NCBI RefSeq assembly: GCF_018687955.1
Contig: NZ_CP061309.1
Span: forward strand, 496,001 to 560,000
Reading direction: 5' to 3'
Length of the DNA: 64,000 nucleotides
From: Polynucleobacter ibericus
GTDB lineage: Bacteria; Pseudomonadota; Gammaproteobacteria; Burkholderiales; Burkholderiaceae
Shown here piece after piece: positions 11,002 through 20,056 of the stretch (position 1 is its first letter; every line of letters starts with the position of its first letter). The notes below the pieces were generated by a model. That model did not search any database and was not told where the DNA came from. It saw only the letters and a list, made by a program, of their open reading frames with translations. Both the position numbers and the translations under genes were made by a program.

Positions 11002-11826
11002 ATGAACTTTGATCTGATCACCTCTAAAGAAAATCCGCTGTTTAAGGAGATTCGCAATCTACAAGCCACAGGTGCTAAGGGGCAGAAGGCTAGGTTAGCG
11101 AGTGGACAGGCTTTGTTGGAAGGTATTCACCTTGTGCAGACTTGGGTAGGCGATCCTGCCTTAAAAATTCTACTGACTTCAGAGATTGGTTTGAAGAATG
11201 TAGAAATCTCCCAAGCCGTCTATGAGCACCTAGAAATTTGTCCTGAGACTAAAGTATTTCAGTTGGATAGTGCACTCTGGGATTTGCTGAGTGACTTAGT
11301 CAATGCTCCGCATCTTTCAGGTTTGCTAGATCTTCCTAAATCAACGATTACCCCACCGCAATCCATTGCAACCCTGGAAGGAGATGTGGTGATCTTGGAC
11401 AGAGTGCAAGATGCAGGCAACGTTGGCTCCATCTTACGCACTGCGGCTGCGGCAGGCTTTACACAAGTGATTGCTTTATCAGGCTGTGCTCATCTATGGT
11501 CTACCAAGGTATTGCGTGCTGGTATGGGCGCTCACAAACTACTAGATTTATATGAAGGCTGGTCTAACCAACAAGTGTTGAGTGCAGTCACTGCGCAGCT
11601 ATTGGCAGCTACGGCAGAGGCCGAGCAGGATCTCTATTCCCTAAAGAAAGAGCTACTCCAACCAGTTGCTTGGGTCATGGGTAGCGAGGGGCAGGGAGTC
11701 TCTGACGACCTGCTCGCGCAAGCAAAAGGGATATCAATTCCAATTGATCCGCGAGTCGAATCACTTAATGTCTCCACAGCCGCAGCTATCTGTCTGTTCG
11801 AGACCCAGCGGGTAAGGCGCTTTTAA
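11002..11826 (+). CDS. TrmH/SpoU-family RNA methyltransferase
   Basis: Predicted SAM-dependent 2'-O-ribose methyltransferase of the SPOUT class acting on rRNA or tRNA. All three SpoU motifs are present: DRVQDAGNVGSILRTAAAAGF region (about 132-152), VMGSEGQGVSD (about 224-234) and IPIDPRVESLNVSTAAAI near the C-terminus. The N-terminal 100 residues resemble the substrate-binding domain of the RlmB/TsnR-like group. The substrate cannot be told from sequence. It starts three bases after rnhB and is the last gene of the operon, convergent with ppsR. Confidence 0.9.
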   Translation: MNFDLITSKENPLFKEIRNLQATGAKGQKARLASGQALLEGIHLVQTWVGDPALKILLTSEIGLKNVEISQAVYEHLEICPETKVFQLDSALWDLLSDLVNAPHLSGLLDLPKSTITPPQSIATLEGDVVILDRVQDAGNVGSILRTAAAAGFTQVIALSGCAHLWSTKVLRAGMGAHKLLDLYEGWSNQQVLSAVTAQLLAATAEAEQDLYSLKKELLQPVAWVMGSEGQGVSDDLLAQAKGISIPIDPRVESLNVSTAAAICLFETQRVRRF

Positions 11827-11844
11827 ATCCCCGCTTTAAACAAT

Positions 11845-12672
11845 CTAACCCAGAATCGTTCTATCTGACTTAATTGCTTGCAGTACTGTAGTGGCGATCT
11901 CTTCAATCGATTTACTGGTGGTGAGTACCCAAGGAATAGACTGCTTTTTCATCATCGCCGTTGCTTCGTTAATCTCATAACGACAGTTTTCTAGCTTGGC
12001 GTAATTGCTGCCAGGTCTGCGTTCATTCCGAATCTCTGACAAACGTTCCGCGTCAATCATGAGGCCAAAGATTTTCTGGCGGAAGGGAACTAGATCTTTG
12101 GGCAGTTGACCTCTTTCGAAGTCTTCCGGAATGAGGGGATAGTTGGCAGCCTTTAATCCGTATTGCATGGCGAGGTAAAGACTGGTGGGTGTCTTGCCCA
12201 CCCGGGAGATACCAATCAAGATAACGTCTGCTTCTGCCAAGTTTTGATTGGACTGACCATCATCATGGGCTAAGGAGTAGTTAATAGCCTCAATCCGGTT
12301 CTTATAGGCCTCGGTATCCGCATTGTGGTGGAGACGATTCATGGCATGGGTGGATTTCATGCCTAGCGCTTCCTCGAGAGGGGCTACGAAGGTCTGGAAC
12401 ATATCCAGAATCAGACCATTAGCCTTCCCAACAATGGCATTCAACTCAGAGTTCACCAAAGTGGTGAAAACTATCGGCTGCACCCCATATTTACTAGCCG
12501 CCTGGTTGATGCTGCTCACAGCATCATGGGCCTTATCTACGCTATCTACAAATGGCACCCTAATGTGCTTAAAAGTAGCCTCAAATTGGGCCAAAATCGA
12601 CTGGCTGAAGTTCTCGGCGGTAATACCGGTACCGTCAGAGACAATAAAAACAATACGGGTTTCGTTAGACAT
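11845..12672 (-). CDS. ppsR: PEP synthase regulatory protein (bifunctional kinase/phosphorylase)
   Basis: DUF299 family protein that inactivates PEP synthase by ADP-dependent threonine phosphorylation and reactivates it by Pi-dependent dephosphorylation. The N-terminal signature VFIVSDGTGITAEN and a P-loop-like GISRVGKT (about 154-161) are visible; length 275 aa is standard. It is divergent from its target ppsA across about 106 bp, the usual arrangement, so the two can share a control region. Confidence 0.95.
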   Translation of the reverse strand: MSNETRIVFIVSDGTGITAENFSQSILAQFEATFKHIRVPFVDSVDKAHDAVSSINQAASKYGVQPIVFTTLVNSELNAIVGKANGLILDMFQTFVAPLEEALGMKSTHAMNRLHHNADTEAYKNRIEAINYSLAHDDGQSNQNLAEADVILIGISRVGKTPTSLYLAMQYGLKAANYPLIPEDFERGQLPKDLVPFRQKIFGLMIDAERLSEIRNERRPGSNYAKLENCRYEINEATAMMKKQSIPWVLTTSKSIEEIATTVLQAIKSDRTILG

Positions 12673-12778
12673 GGATTTGGCTCAAAAGTCAGGGTCAGCA
12701 CTACAATAGAATCATATTAAAGCATGCCCTATTGAGGGTGGCCGCTACACCAGTTTCCTTATCCTTAGAGAGTATTTT

Positions 12779-15184
12779 ATGTCCAACCAACAGCAACAAA
12801 ATAGCAATATGGCCGATGCCTACGTTTTGCCTTTTGAGCAACTTCGCATGACTGATGTCGAATCAGTCGGCGGTAAAAATGCTTCATTAGGGGAGATGAT
12901 TTCTCAGTTAGCCTCCACTGGAGTGCGCGTGCCAACAGGTTTTGCAACCACCTCATTAGCATTCCGAGATTTTCTAAGGCACAATAATCTCACCGAGCGT
13001 ATTCAGCAACGTTTAGATGGTTTGAACATTGATGATGTCCGTGCATTGGCGCAAGCTGGCGCAGAAATTCGTAACTGGATCGAAACAGCACCATTCCAAC
13101 CAAAGCTGGACGAAGAGATTCGTAAAGCATTTGCAGTCTTGGATGACTCTGGTAAAGGCTCATTTGCTGTTCGCTCCTCAGCTACTGCAGAAGACTTGCC
13201 AGACGCCTCTTTTGCTGGACAGCAAGAAACTTTCTTGAACGTCGAAGGTATTGATGATGTTCTAAAGAAGATTCGTGAAGTATTCGCTTCGCTGTATAAC
13301 GACCGCGCTATTTCTTACCGCGTTCACAAGGGCTTTGCCCACGCTGAAGTGGCTTTATCTGCTGGTATTCAGCGCATGGTACGTTCTGACTTAGGTGCTG
13401 CTGGCGTGATGTTTACGCTTGATACGGAGTCCGGATTTGAAGATGTAGTGTTTATTACTTCAAGCTATGGCTTAGGCGAAACAGTAGTGCAGGGTGCAGT
13501 CAACCCAGACGAATTTTATGTCTTCAAAACTACTTTGGCGCAAGATAAGAAGGCTATTATTCGCCGCTCTTTGGGGTCTAAGTTAATTCAGATGCAATTT
13601 GCGCCAGCAGGCTCAGCCGAGAAGGTTGTGACTGTTGATGTCTCTCCAGAAAAGCGTAATCGCTTCTCCTTGGAAGATGCAGACATCACTGAGTTGGCTA
13701 AGTATGCAGTGATCATTGAGAAGCACTACGGTCGTCCAATGGATATCGAGTGGGGTAAAGATGGTCAAGATGGCCGTATTTATATTCTTCAGGCTCGTCC
13801 TGAGACTGTGAAGAGTCAAGCTGCCGGTCAAGTGGAGATGCGCTACAAGTTAAAAGGTAGCTCCAAGGTATTGGCAAAAGGTCGTGCGATCGGTCAAAAG
13901 ATTGGTGCAGGTCCTGTCCGGATTATTCGTGATCCAAGCGAGATGGATCGTGTCCAGCCAGGCGATGTCTTGGTAGCCGATATGACTGACCCTAACTGGG
14001 AGCCAGTCATGAAGCGCGCTTCTGCAATTGTGACTAATCGCGGCGGTCGTACTTGTCACGCAGCAATTATTGCTCGTGAACTAGGCGTTCCTGCGGTGGT
14101 AGGTTGCGGTGATGCGACTGAGCATTTGCAAGACGGCATGATGGTGACCGTTTCTTGTGCCGAGGGTGACGAAGGTCATATCTATGACGGCTTGATCGAA
14201 ACAGAAGTCACTGAAGTATCTCGCGGTGTATTGCCAGAGATTCCAGTGAAGATCACCATGAATATTGGTAACCCTCAATTAGCATTTGATTTCTGTCAAA
14301 TTCCGAATGCAGGTGTTGGTTTGGCTCGCCTCGAGTTCATCATTAACAACTATATTGGTGTGCATCCACGTGCGGTATTGGAGTACCCAAATATTGATCC
14401 TGATCTCAAGCGTGCTGTAGAGAGTGTTGCTCGTGGCTACGCTAGCCCACGTCAGTTCTATGAAGATAAACTGGTTGAGGGTGTTGCAACGATTGCTGCT
14501 GCTTTCTATCCAAAGCCAGTTATCGTTCGCTTATCAGACTTTAAATCCAATGAATACAAGAAGTTGATTGGTGGATCACGTTACGAGCCGGATGAAGAGA
14601 ATCCGATGTTAGGTTTCCGTGGCGCATCACGTTATGTGTCAGAAGATTTCGGCGAGGCATTTGCTCTTGAGTGCGCAGCAATGAAGCGTGTACGTGAAGA
14701 CATGGGCCTAGATAACGTAGAAATCATGGTTCCGTTTGTACGTACTATCAATCAGGCTAAGCGTGTGATCGATATGATGGAGAAGTTTGGTCTGAAGCGT
14801 GGTGTGAATGGCCTGCGCCTCATCATGATGTGCGAGATTCCATCCAATGCGATTCTGGCCGATCAGTTCCTTGAGTACTTTGATGGTTTCTCAATCGGTT
14901 CAAATGATATGACTCAGCTAACCCTAGGCCTGGATCGTGACTCCGGTATGGAATTGCTAGCGATTGACTTTGACGAACGTGATCCAGCGGTAGAGTTCAT
15001 GATTGCTCGCTCAATTGATGCTTGCCGCAAGCAAAACAAATATGTTGGTATTTGCGGTCAAGGCCCTTCAGATCATCCAGACTTTGCTCGTTGGTTGGTT
15101 GAGAAGGGGATTACCTCAATCTCGTTGAATCCAGATAGCGTAGTTGCTACCTGGGAGATGTTGGGTAAGAACTTAAAAGCCTAA
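12779..15184 (+). CDS. ppsA: Phosphoenolpyruvate synthase
   Basis: Converts pyruvate, ATP and water to PEP, AMP and Pi for gluconeogenesis. The order is an N-terminal ATP-binding domain ([13 protein letters not shown] at the start), a swivelling phosphohistidine domain with [15 protein letters not shown] (catalytic His near residue 426, and the adjacent Thr is the site expected for PpsR phosphorylation), and a C-terminal PEP/pyruvate TIM barrel with the catalytic-Cys segment [12 protein letters not shown]. 801 aa is normal. A strong intrinsic terminator follows. Confidence 0.97.
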   Translation: MSNQQQQNSNMADAYVLPFEQLRMTDVESVGGKNASLGEMISQLASTGVRVPTGFATTSLAFRDFLRHNNLTERIQQRLDGLNIDDVRALAQAGAEIRNWIETAPFQPKLDEEIRKAFAVLDDSGKGSFAVRSSATAEDLPDASFAGQQETFLNVEGIDDVLKKIREVFASLYNDRAISYRVHKGFAHAEVALSAGIQRMVRSDLGAAGVMFTLDTESGFEDVVFITSSYGLGETVVQGAVNPDEFYVFKTTLAQDKKAIIRRSLGSKLIQMQFAPAGSAEKVVTVDVSPEKRNRFSLEDADITELAKYAVIIEKHYGRPMDIEWGKDGQDGRIYILQARPETVKSQAAGQVEMRYKLKGSSKVLAKGRAIGQKIGAGPVRIIRDPSEMDRVQPGDVLVADMTDPNWEPVMKRASAIVTNRGGRTCHAAIIARELGVPAVVGCGDATEHLQDGMMVTVSCAEGDEGHIYDGLIETEVTEVSRGVLPEIPVKITMNIGNPQLAFDFCQIPNAGVGLARLEFIINNYIGVHPRAVLEYPNIDPDLKRAVESVARGYASPRQFYEDKLVEGVATIAAAFYPKPVIVRLSDFKSNEYKKLIGGSRYEPDEENPMLGFRGASRYVSEDFGEAFALECAAMKRVREDMGLDNVEIMVPFVRTINQAKRVIDMMEKFGLKRGVNGLRLIMMCEIPSNAILADQFLEYFDGFSIGSNDMTQLTLGLDRDSGMELLAIDFDERDPAVEFMIARSIDACRKQNKYVGICGQGPSDHPDFARWLVEKGITSISLNPDSVVATWEMLGKNLKA

Positions 15185-15210
15185 ACACTATCAGTACACG
15201 TAAAAAGCAG

Positions 15211-15238
15211 AAGGCCTAGATTTTTCTAGGCCTTTTTG
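15211..15238 (+). terminator. Rho-independent terminator after ppsA
   Basis: A perfect 10-bp stem (AAGGCCTAGA / TCTAGGCCTT) with a four-T loop is followed by a T-rich run. It lies 26 bp after the ppsA stop and separates it from the convergent Anbu operon. The A-rich flank on the other side is interrupted, so it probably works mainly on the plus strand. Confidence 0.85.
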
Positions 15239-15276
15239 TTTGTTGATATATCGTTCACGCCCGAGTTAGGTGACTT

Positions 15277-16173
15277 TCATTTTTTCTTGGCAACCACTTT
15301 CTTTGCAGCAACTTTCTTTACCACCTTCTTTGCAGGAGCAGCCTTGCTTATCCTTGCTCTCTTTAGAGCTCCCGCTTTGGATGGAGGGTGATTGATTGGA
15401 ACAATCCCCATTTTTTTAGCGGGGGTAGAGATATCACTCGATTTATTAGCGCCGCTCCAGCTTGGTTCGGCTATAGAGTTAAAAGCCTCGCGCAACTTCT
15501 CGCCCCATGCCCGATGAATCATTGCGAAATAGGGATTTGCATCATCTAGGGTAACGAGCTTAGTTGCTTTCAGAGAGTTCTTTTCATATACCAACATATC
15601 CAAAGGTAGCCCCACTGAAATATTACTTTTCAGAGTGGAGTCCATGGAGATGAGGGCGCACTTAGTCGCCAGGTTGAGAGGCGTATTGAAATTGAGTACT
15701 CTGTCCAAGATTGGCTTGCCGTATTTGGATTCACCAATTTGGAAATAGCAAGTCTCTGGAGTAGCTTCAATAAAATTTCCTGCCGAGTAAACATTAAAAA
15801 GGCGAGGTTTTTCACCTTTGACTTGGCCGCCAAAAATCATATTGCAGTTAAATTCAAGGCCCGATTTTTCTAGTGCCGCATGATCGCGCTCATAAACTTG
15901 TTTAATAGCATTGCCTACAACAACAGCGGCTTCATATGAGTTATTGGCTGTCCAGAGATTCTTACCCTTAAAAAGCTGTCCTTGAAGCAGTATTTCTTTT
16001 ACAGACTGGGTAATAGCGAGATTACCGGCGCTCATCAGAGTGAAGAAACGATCCCTGTTTTGAAACAAAGTCATTTTTCTAAAGGTGCCAATTTGGTCAA
16101 CACCTGCATTGGTGCGGGTGTCTGATAAAAATACAAGGCCATCTTTAAGGCAAAGCCCGATGCAATACGTCAT
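15277..16173 (-). CDS. Anbu-type proteasome-like peptidase with lysine-rich C-terminal tail
   Basis: Member of the N-terminal-nucleophile hydrolase family called Anbu (bacterial proteasome homologue), related to HslV and 20S beta subunits. After Met removal, Thr2 becomes the candidate nucleophile; Asp18 (LSDTRTN) and Lys33 (FRKM) match the catalytic Asp17 and Lys33 of proteasomes. The fold-sized core ends near residue 239. Residues 240-298 form a basic Lys/Ala/Pro tail with AKKV-type repeats that the family does not normally need. AGAGGA precedes the ATG. It is last of a four-gene operon, 53 nt after the transglutaminase gene. Substrates are unknown; proteolytic activity of this family is debated. 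Confidence 0.9.
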   Translation of the reverse strand: MTYCIGLCLKDGLVFLSDTRTNAGVDQIGTFRKMTLFQNRDRFFTLMSAGNLAITQSVKEILLQGQLFKGKNLWTANNSYEAAVVVGNAIKQVYERDHAALEKSGLEFNCNMIFGGQVKGEKPRLFNVYSAGNFIEATPETCYFQIGESKYGKPILDRVLNFNTPLNLATKCALISMDSTLKSNISVGLPLDMLVYEKNSLKATKLVTLDDANPYFAMIHRAWGEKLREAFNSIAEPSWSGANKSSDISTPAKKMGIVPINHPPSKAGALKRARISKAAPAKKVVKKVAAKKVVAKKK

Positions 16174-16226
16174 ACCTAAATCCTCTTCATTATTTCTTGA
16201 GATTATCTCTTAAAAGACGGACAGAC

Positions 16227-17024
16227 CTAGGCTAGCTGTTGAATGGAGATATTGGCGCTAAGTTCTTCGCCGCCACCACCAGTGCGAACACCCTTAACGG
16301 GGGCTGCAGAATAATAGTCGCGACCAATAGCCAGTCGGATATGACGAGAATCAATCAGGCAGGCATGGGTGATATCAACGCTCGTCCAAATACCTTTTTC
16401 AATGTCGCTGCAAAAGTCTATCCAAGCATGGCTAGCAAGGTTTGGAGACTCTTCTGCGAAGAAGTAGCCGCTGACATATCGAGCTGGAATACCTGAAGCA
16501 CGGCATAGACTCAACATAATGTGGGCATGATCTTGGCAGACGCCAGATTTCATAGCAAAAGATTGTGCAGCAGTTGTTGCAAAGTTAGTCTGTCCTGGTG
16601 TGTACACAATCAAACCTTGAACAGCCTCGGCAAGTTTAAGCACTTGATCAACAGAATTTTTCTTTGGCAGGCTATAAGAAAAATATTCCAACATTTTTTC
16701 TGTTGGCTCAGTTAAGTTGGTTTGCTGTAAAAGGTAGTAGGGGGATACTGCCCTTGCATCGTCCACAAACTCAAAGGCATCTTGTGTGCGAACTTCGCCC
16801 TCCGCCTCTATCATCATCGAGGTATAGGGACTTTCTTGGACGAATACGTTGCATGTGTTTCCGAAAGTATCTATAGAGCTAGACGCTTTAATAGGCGTGC
16901 CGATCTTCCACTTATCAATCTGTTGACCTGCTACAGAAGGAGGAGTTAAGCGCAGTTCCTGAATGGAGTAACGCACAGGTGTTTCATAGCGATATTCAGT
17001 GCGGTGGCGAATTTTGAGATGCAT
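16227..17024 (-). CDS. Transglutaminase-like cysteine peptidase family protein (Anbu operon)
   Basis: An N-terminal Bact_transglu_N beta domain (about 1-80, MHLKIRHRTEYRYETPV) is followed by a transglutaminase core. The catalytic triad is visible as Cys163 (SGVCQDHAH), His199 (ASHAWIDF) and Asp217 (WTSVDITH). The protein could cleave or transfer at amide bonds; no substrate is proven for the family. It lies 14 nt after the Alpha-E gene and 53 nt before the Anbu gene. No signal peptide, so it is probably cytoplasmic. 265 aa, intact. Confidence 0.92.
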   Translation of the reverse strand: MHLKIRHRTEYRYETPVRYSIQELRLTPPSVAGQQIDKWKIGTPIKASSSIDTFGNTCNVFVQESPYTSMMIEAEGEVRTQDAFEFVDDARAVSPYYLLQQTNLTEPTEKMLEYFSYSLPKKNSVDQVLKLAEAVQGLIVYTPGQTNFATTAAQSFAMKSGVCQDHAHIMLSLCRASGIPARYVSGYFFAEESPNLASHAWIDFCSDIEKGIWTSVDITHACLIDSRHIRLAIGRDYYSAAPVKGVRTGGGGEELSANISIQQLA

Positions 17025-17038
17025 ATTTTTATCGTTTC

Positions 17039-18016
17039 TTAGGCAACAGCCAACGGTATGAGGTAGGCGCTACTGAACTCGTCAGCCACATGATTGATGC
17101 GCTCCAAGAAGCTTTCAATGAATTCCTCTAAACCTTGTTCAAATACCTCATCAATATCAGAGTAATCCAGGCTCGCCTTGAGCTTTCCGAGTAAGCGTTC
17201 AATTTCTTTGGATTGCTGATTCTTCATCTCAGAAATCAGGAGAATTAATTCATTGACACAACACACTAAGGAGCGTGGCATCTGCTTGTTGAAAATCAGT
17301 AATTGGGCGACTTGTTTGGGGGTTACCTGATCAGAATAGATTTGACGATAAATCTCAAATGCTGATACAGATCGAAGCAGGGCTGCCCAGTGATAGAAGT
17401 CAAAGAAGTTACCATCCGGTCCTTCTTCACTCCCTTTATTTGGGCGTAATACTTTGAGTGCTGCCTGGTCTTCGTATTTTGTTTCCAAAATACGAGCAGT
17501 ATTATCGGCTCGCTCAAGCAGTGTTCCGACGTTAATAAAGTAGAAGGCTTCGTTCTTAAGCATGGTGCCATAAAGCACGCCTCTAAATAGATGGCAGCGG
17601 TGCTTTACCCACTCCAGGAGGCGGCTGGGATCTGCTTGATGCCTAGCCTCTAGAATGCGCTGTAACTCAAGCCAAGTAGTATTTTGCGTTTCCCAAACCT
17701 CGGAAGTAATCTTGCCGCGAATCACGCGAGCATTTTCACGCGCAGCATACAAGCAGGAAACAATGCTTGATGGATTGCTGGTTTCGTAGATCATGAAATC
17801 CAAGACATTCTCGCGATTGACCACATCATATTTGCTCAGGAAAGATTCTTCGAGTTTCGAAATCGTCAATAATTTTTTCCAGCTCTGCTCTAAAAACTCT
17901 GCAGGCTGAGGTAGTAGTGATGTTTGATGGTTTACATCGAGCATGCGGGCAGTATTTTCTGCGCGCTCGGTATAACGGGCCATCCAATAAAGACAATCAG
18001 CGGTACGACTTAACAT
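17039..18016 (-). CDS. Alpha-E domain protein (DUF403, Anbu operon)
   Basis: All-helical Alpha-E family protein recognised by its N-terminus MLSRTADCLYWMARYTERAENTARMLD (the RTADCLYWMARYTERAEN block) and conserved segments such as LRSVSAFEIYRQ. Members almost always neighbour a circularly permuted ATP-grasp protein and a transglutaminase, as here (17 nt and 14 nt away). Its biochemical role is not established; a partner or substrate-carrier role for the ATP-grasp enzyme is an inference from constant co-occurrence. 325 aa, normal length. Confidence 0.92.
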   Translation of the reverse strand: MLSRTADCLYWMARYTERAENTARMLDVNHQTSLLPQPAEFLEQSWKKLLTISKLEESFLSKYDVVNRENVLDFMIYETSNPSSIVSCLYAARENARVIRGKITSEVWETQNTTWLELQRILEARHQADPSRLLEWVKHRCHLFRGVLYGTMLKNEAFYFINVGTLLERADNTARILETKYEDQAALKVLRPNKGSEEGPDGNFFDFYHWAALLRSVSAFEIYRQIYSDQVTPKQVAQLLIFNKQMPRSLVCCVNELILLISEMKNQQSKEIERLLGKLKASLDYSDIDEVFEQGLEEFIESFLERINHVADEFSSAYLIPLAVA

Positions 18017-18033
18017 GTGTTTCCTTATCCCTC

Positions 18034-19446
18034 TTACTCTTCCAAGACCCAGGTATCTTTAGTACCACCACCTTGGGAGGAGTTCACTACTAAAGAGCCT
18101 TCTTTGAGCGCGACCCTAGTGAGTCCGCCAGGAACCATCTTGATCGTTTTGCCTGAGAGAACGAAGGGCCTTAAATCGATATGTCTTGGCGCAACGCCTG
18201 ACTCTACAAAAGTAGGACAGGTGGATAGGGCTAATGTTGGTTGAGCAATGTATTTATCTGGATTGGCAATGAGATGCTTTCTAAATTCTTCAATCTCTGC
18301 TTTGGTGGAGGCTGGACCAACCAACATGCCATAGCCACCAGCTCCATGGGTCAGTTTCACCACCAGCTTATCTAAGTTGGCTAAGGTGTAAGCTAAATCA
18401 TCTGTCTTGCGACATTGGAATGTCGGTACGTTATTCAGAATCGGTTTCTCACCCAAGTAAAACTCAATCATCTCGGGGACATAGGGATAAATAGATTTGT
18501 CATCGGCAATGCCGGTACCTATTGCATTAGCTAATGTCACATTGCCGGCGCGGTGTGCAGATAAAAGTCCTGCAACACCCAGAGTGGAATCGGAGCGAAA
18601 TGCTAATGGATCCAAGAAATCATCATCAACACGACGATAGATGACATCTACTCGCTCAGGTCCTTGAGTAGTGCGCATAAAGACTTGTTCATTTTTAACA
18701 AATAAGTCCTTACCCTCTACTAGCTCAACACCCATCTGCTGAGCAAGGTAGCTGTGCTCAAAGTAGGCAGAGTTATACATGCCTGGCGTGAGTACTACTA
18801 CGTTCGGCTTTTTAACATCATCTGGTTTAACGGATTTAAGGCACTCCAGTAAAAGATCAGGGTAGTGCTCTACAGGCGCAATGCGATATTTCTGAAATAG
18901 ATCCGGAAAGAGACGCATCATCATCTTGCGATCTTCAACCATGTAAGACACGCCAGAAGGAACGCGTAAGTTATCTTCTAGTACATAGAACTCGCCCTCA
19001 CCAGCTCGAACGATATCAATCCCTGCAATTTGTGCATAGATGTCGCGTGGCACGCTGACATTACGCATCTCAGGACGATATTGGGCATTGTTATAAATCT
19101 GTTCAGCAGGAACGATGCCTGCTTTAATAATTTCTTCGTCGTGATACACGTCGTAGATGAAGCGGTTAAGTGCTTTCACGCGCTGACGTAATCCTGCTTC
19201 TAGCTGTTCCCATTCTTTTGCGGTAAAGATGCGCGGCACCTGATCAAAAGGAATTGTTCTTTCTGACCCCAAGTCATCTCCATAGACGGCGAAGGTGATG
19301 CCCACCCGCCTAAAAATGAGGTCGGCTTCAGCGCGTTTGAGCCCCATGAGGGTGTCACTTTGCTGTTTTAACCAGTTGTGAAAGATTTGGTAGTGGGGAC
19401 GCGCTTTGCCTGCGGCGTCGAGCATTTCGTCAAAAGGCAATTTCAT
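18034..19446 (-). CDS. Circularly permuted ATP-grasp protein (Anbu operon)
   Basis: CP_ATP-grasp family (DUF404/DUF407), predicted to join a carboxylate to an amine with ATP, i.e. a possible peptide ligase. Recognised blocks include YHDEEIIKAGIVPAE, EDNLRVPSGVSYMVEDR, VVLTPGMYNSAYFEH and GAGGYGMLVGP. I choose ATG 19446 (MKLPFDEMLDAAG) by family N-terminus, giving 470 aa. The frame stays open to an ATG at 19518, but those 24 extra residues are atypical and span a good sigma-70-like promoter at 19465-19493. It is the first gene of the four-gene operon. Confidence 0.9.
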   Translation of the reverse strand: MKLPFDEMLDAAGKARPHYQIFHNWLKQQSDTLMGLKRAEADLIFRRVGITFAVYGDDLGSERTIPFDQVPRIFTAKEWEQLEAGLRQRVKALNRFIYDVYHDEEIIKAGIVPAEQIYNNAQYRPEMRNVSVPRDIYAQIAGIDIVRAGEGEFYVLEDNLRVPSGVSYMVEDRKMMMRLFPDLFQKYRIAPVEHYPDLLLECLKSVKPDDVKKPNVVVLTPGMYNSAYFEHSYLAQQMGVELVEGKDLFVKNEQVFMRTTQGPERVDVIYRRVDDDFLDPLAFRSDSTLGVAGLLSAHRAGNVTLANAIGTGIADDKSIYPYVPEMIEFYLGEKPILNNVPTFQCRKTDDLAYTLANLDKLVVKLTHGAGGYGMLVGPASTKAEIEEFRKHLIANPDKYIAQPTLALSTCPTFVESGVAPRHIDLRPFVLSGKTIKMVPGGLTRVALKEGSLVVNSSQGGGTKDTWVLEE

Positions 19447-19464
19447 AGTTACAAAACTAATGCC

Positions 19465-19493
19465 TTTATAAAAGCGGGAATGAACGATTTGAA
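19465..19493 (-). promoter_or_regulatory. Predicted sigma-70 promoter of the Anbu operon
   Basis: Read on the minus strand, TTCAAA (19488-19493), a 17-bp spacer and TATAAA (19465-19470) form a reasonable -35/-10 pair. The expected start of transcription is about 12 nt before ATG 19446, so the leader would be very short and has no clear Shine-Dalgarno. This separates the operon from smpB upstream. Prediction by eye only. Confidence 0.4.
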
Positions 19494-19578
19494 GCGGCTT
19501 GGTGCTGAATTGCACCATAAAAGTGCATAAATGCTCAGATATTCGCCCTAAGGGCAGTCTACCCTAGATTTTGGGGGG

Positions 19579-20031
19579 CTATGCGTTTAAATCGCCTCTA
19601 GCAATACGACCTTTTTGAACTTCCCATTCCCGTTCTTTGGTGGCCGCGCGTTTGTCATGCTGCTTTTTACCTCTTGCTAAGCCAATTTCGCATTTGACAT
19701 TGCCTTTAGAGAAATGCAGGTTTAACGGTACTAAGGTGTAGCCCTTTTGCTCTACCTTCCCAATAAGCTTGCGGATCTCAATAGCATTCAGAAGAAGCTT
19801 TCTTGTACGGGTGTTATCCGGAAGGATATGGGTAGAGGCTGAGAGTAAAGGGGTGATGTGGCAGCCGATCAAAAATAGCTCCGCCTTGCGAATGACGACA
19901 TACGCTTCTTTGATGTGCACGCGACCTGCGCGGATGGCTTTTACTTCCCAGCCTTCCAGCACAAGCCCTGCCTCGAAACGTTCCTCGATAAAATAATCGA
20001 AGAAGGCTTTTTTGTTATCGACGATACTCAT
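19579..20031 (-). CDS. smpB: SsrA-binding protein SmpB
   Basis: Binds tmRNA and brings it to stalled ribosomes in trans-translation. The start [32 protein letters not shown] and the basic C-terminal tail with [15 protein letters not shown] are diagnostic. 150 aa, full length. It is divergent from ratA with only 25 bp between the start codons. The tmRNA gene itself is not in the window. Confidence 0.97.
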   Translation of the reverse strand: MSIVDNKKAFFDYFIEERFEAGLVLEGWEVKAIRAGRVHIKEAYVVIRKAELFLIGCHITPLLSASTHILPDNTRTRKLLLNAIEIRKLIGKVEQKGYTLVPLNLHFSKGNVKCEIGLARGKKQHDKRAATKEREWEVQKGRIARGDLNA

Positions 20032-20056
20032 ATTTATTTAGCTCTCAAGAACGATT

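Noticed and set aside
12323..12709. 128-aa plus-strand frame antisense to ppsR
   Set aside because: ppsR is a full-length conserved protein; this frame has no ribosome site or family pattern.
15277..15340. Lysine-rich end of the Anbu gene as a frameshift or repeat artefact
   Set aside because: The frame is continuous with the core and ends at a proper stop with biased but coherent codons, so I treat the tail as real.
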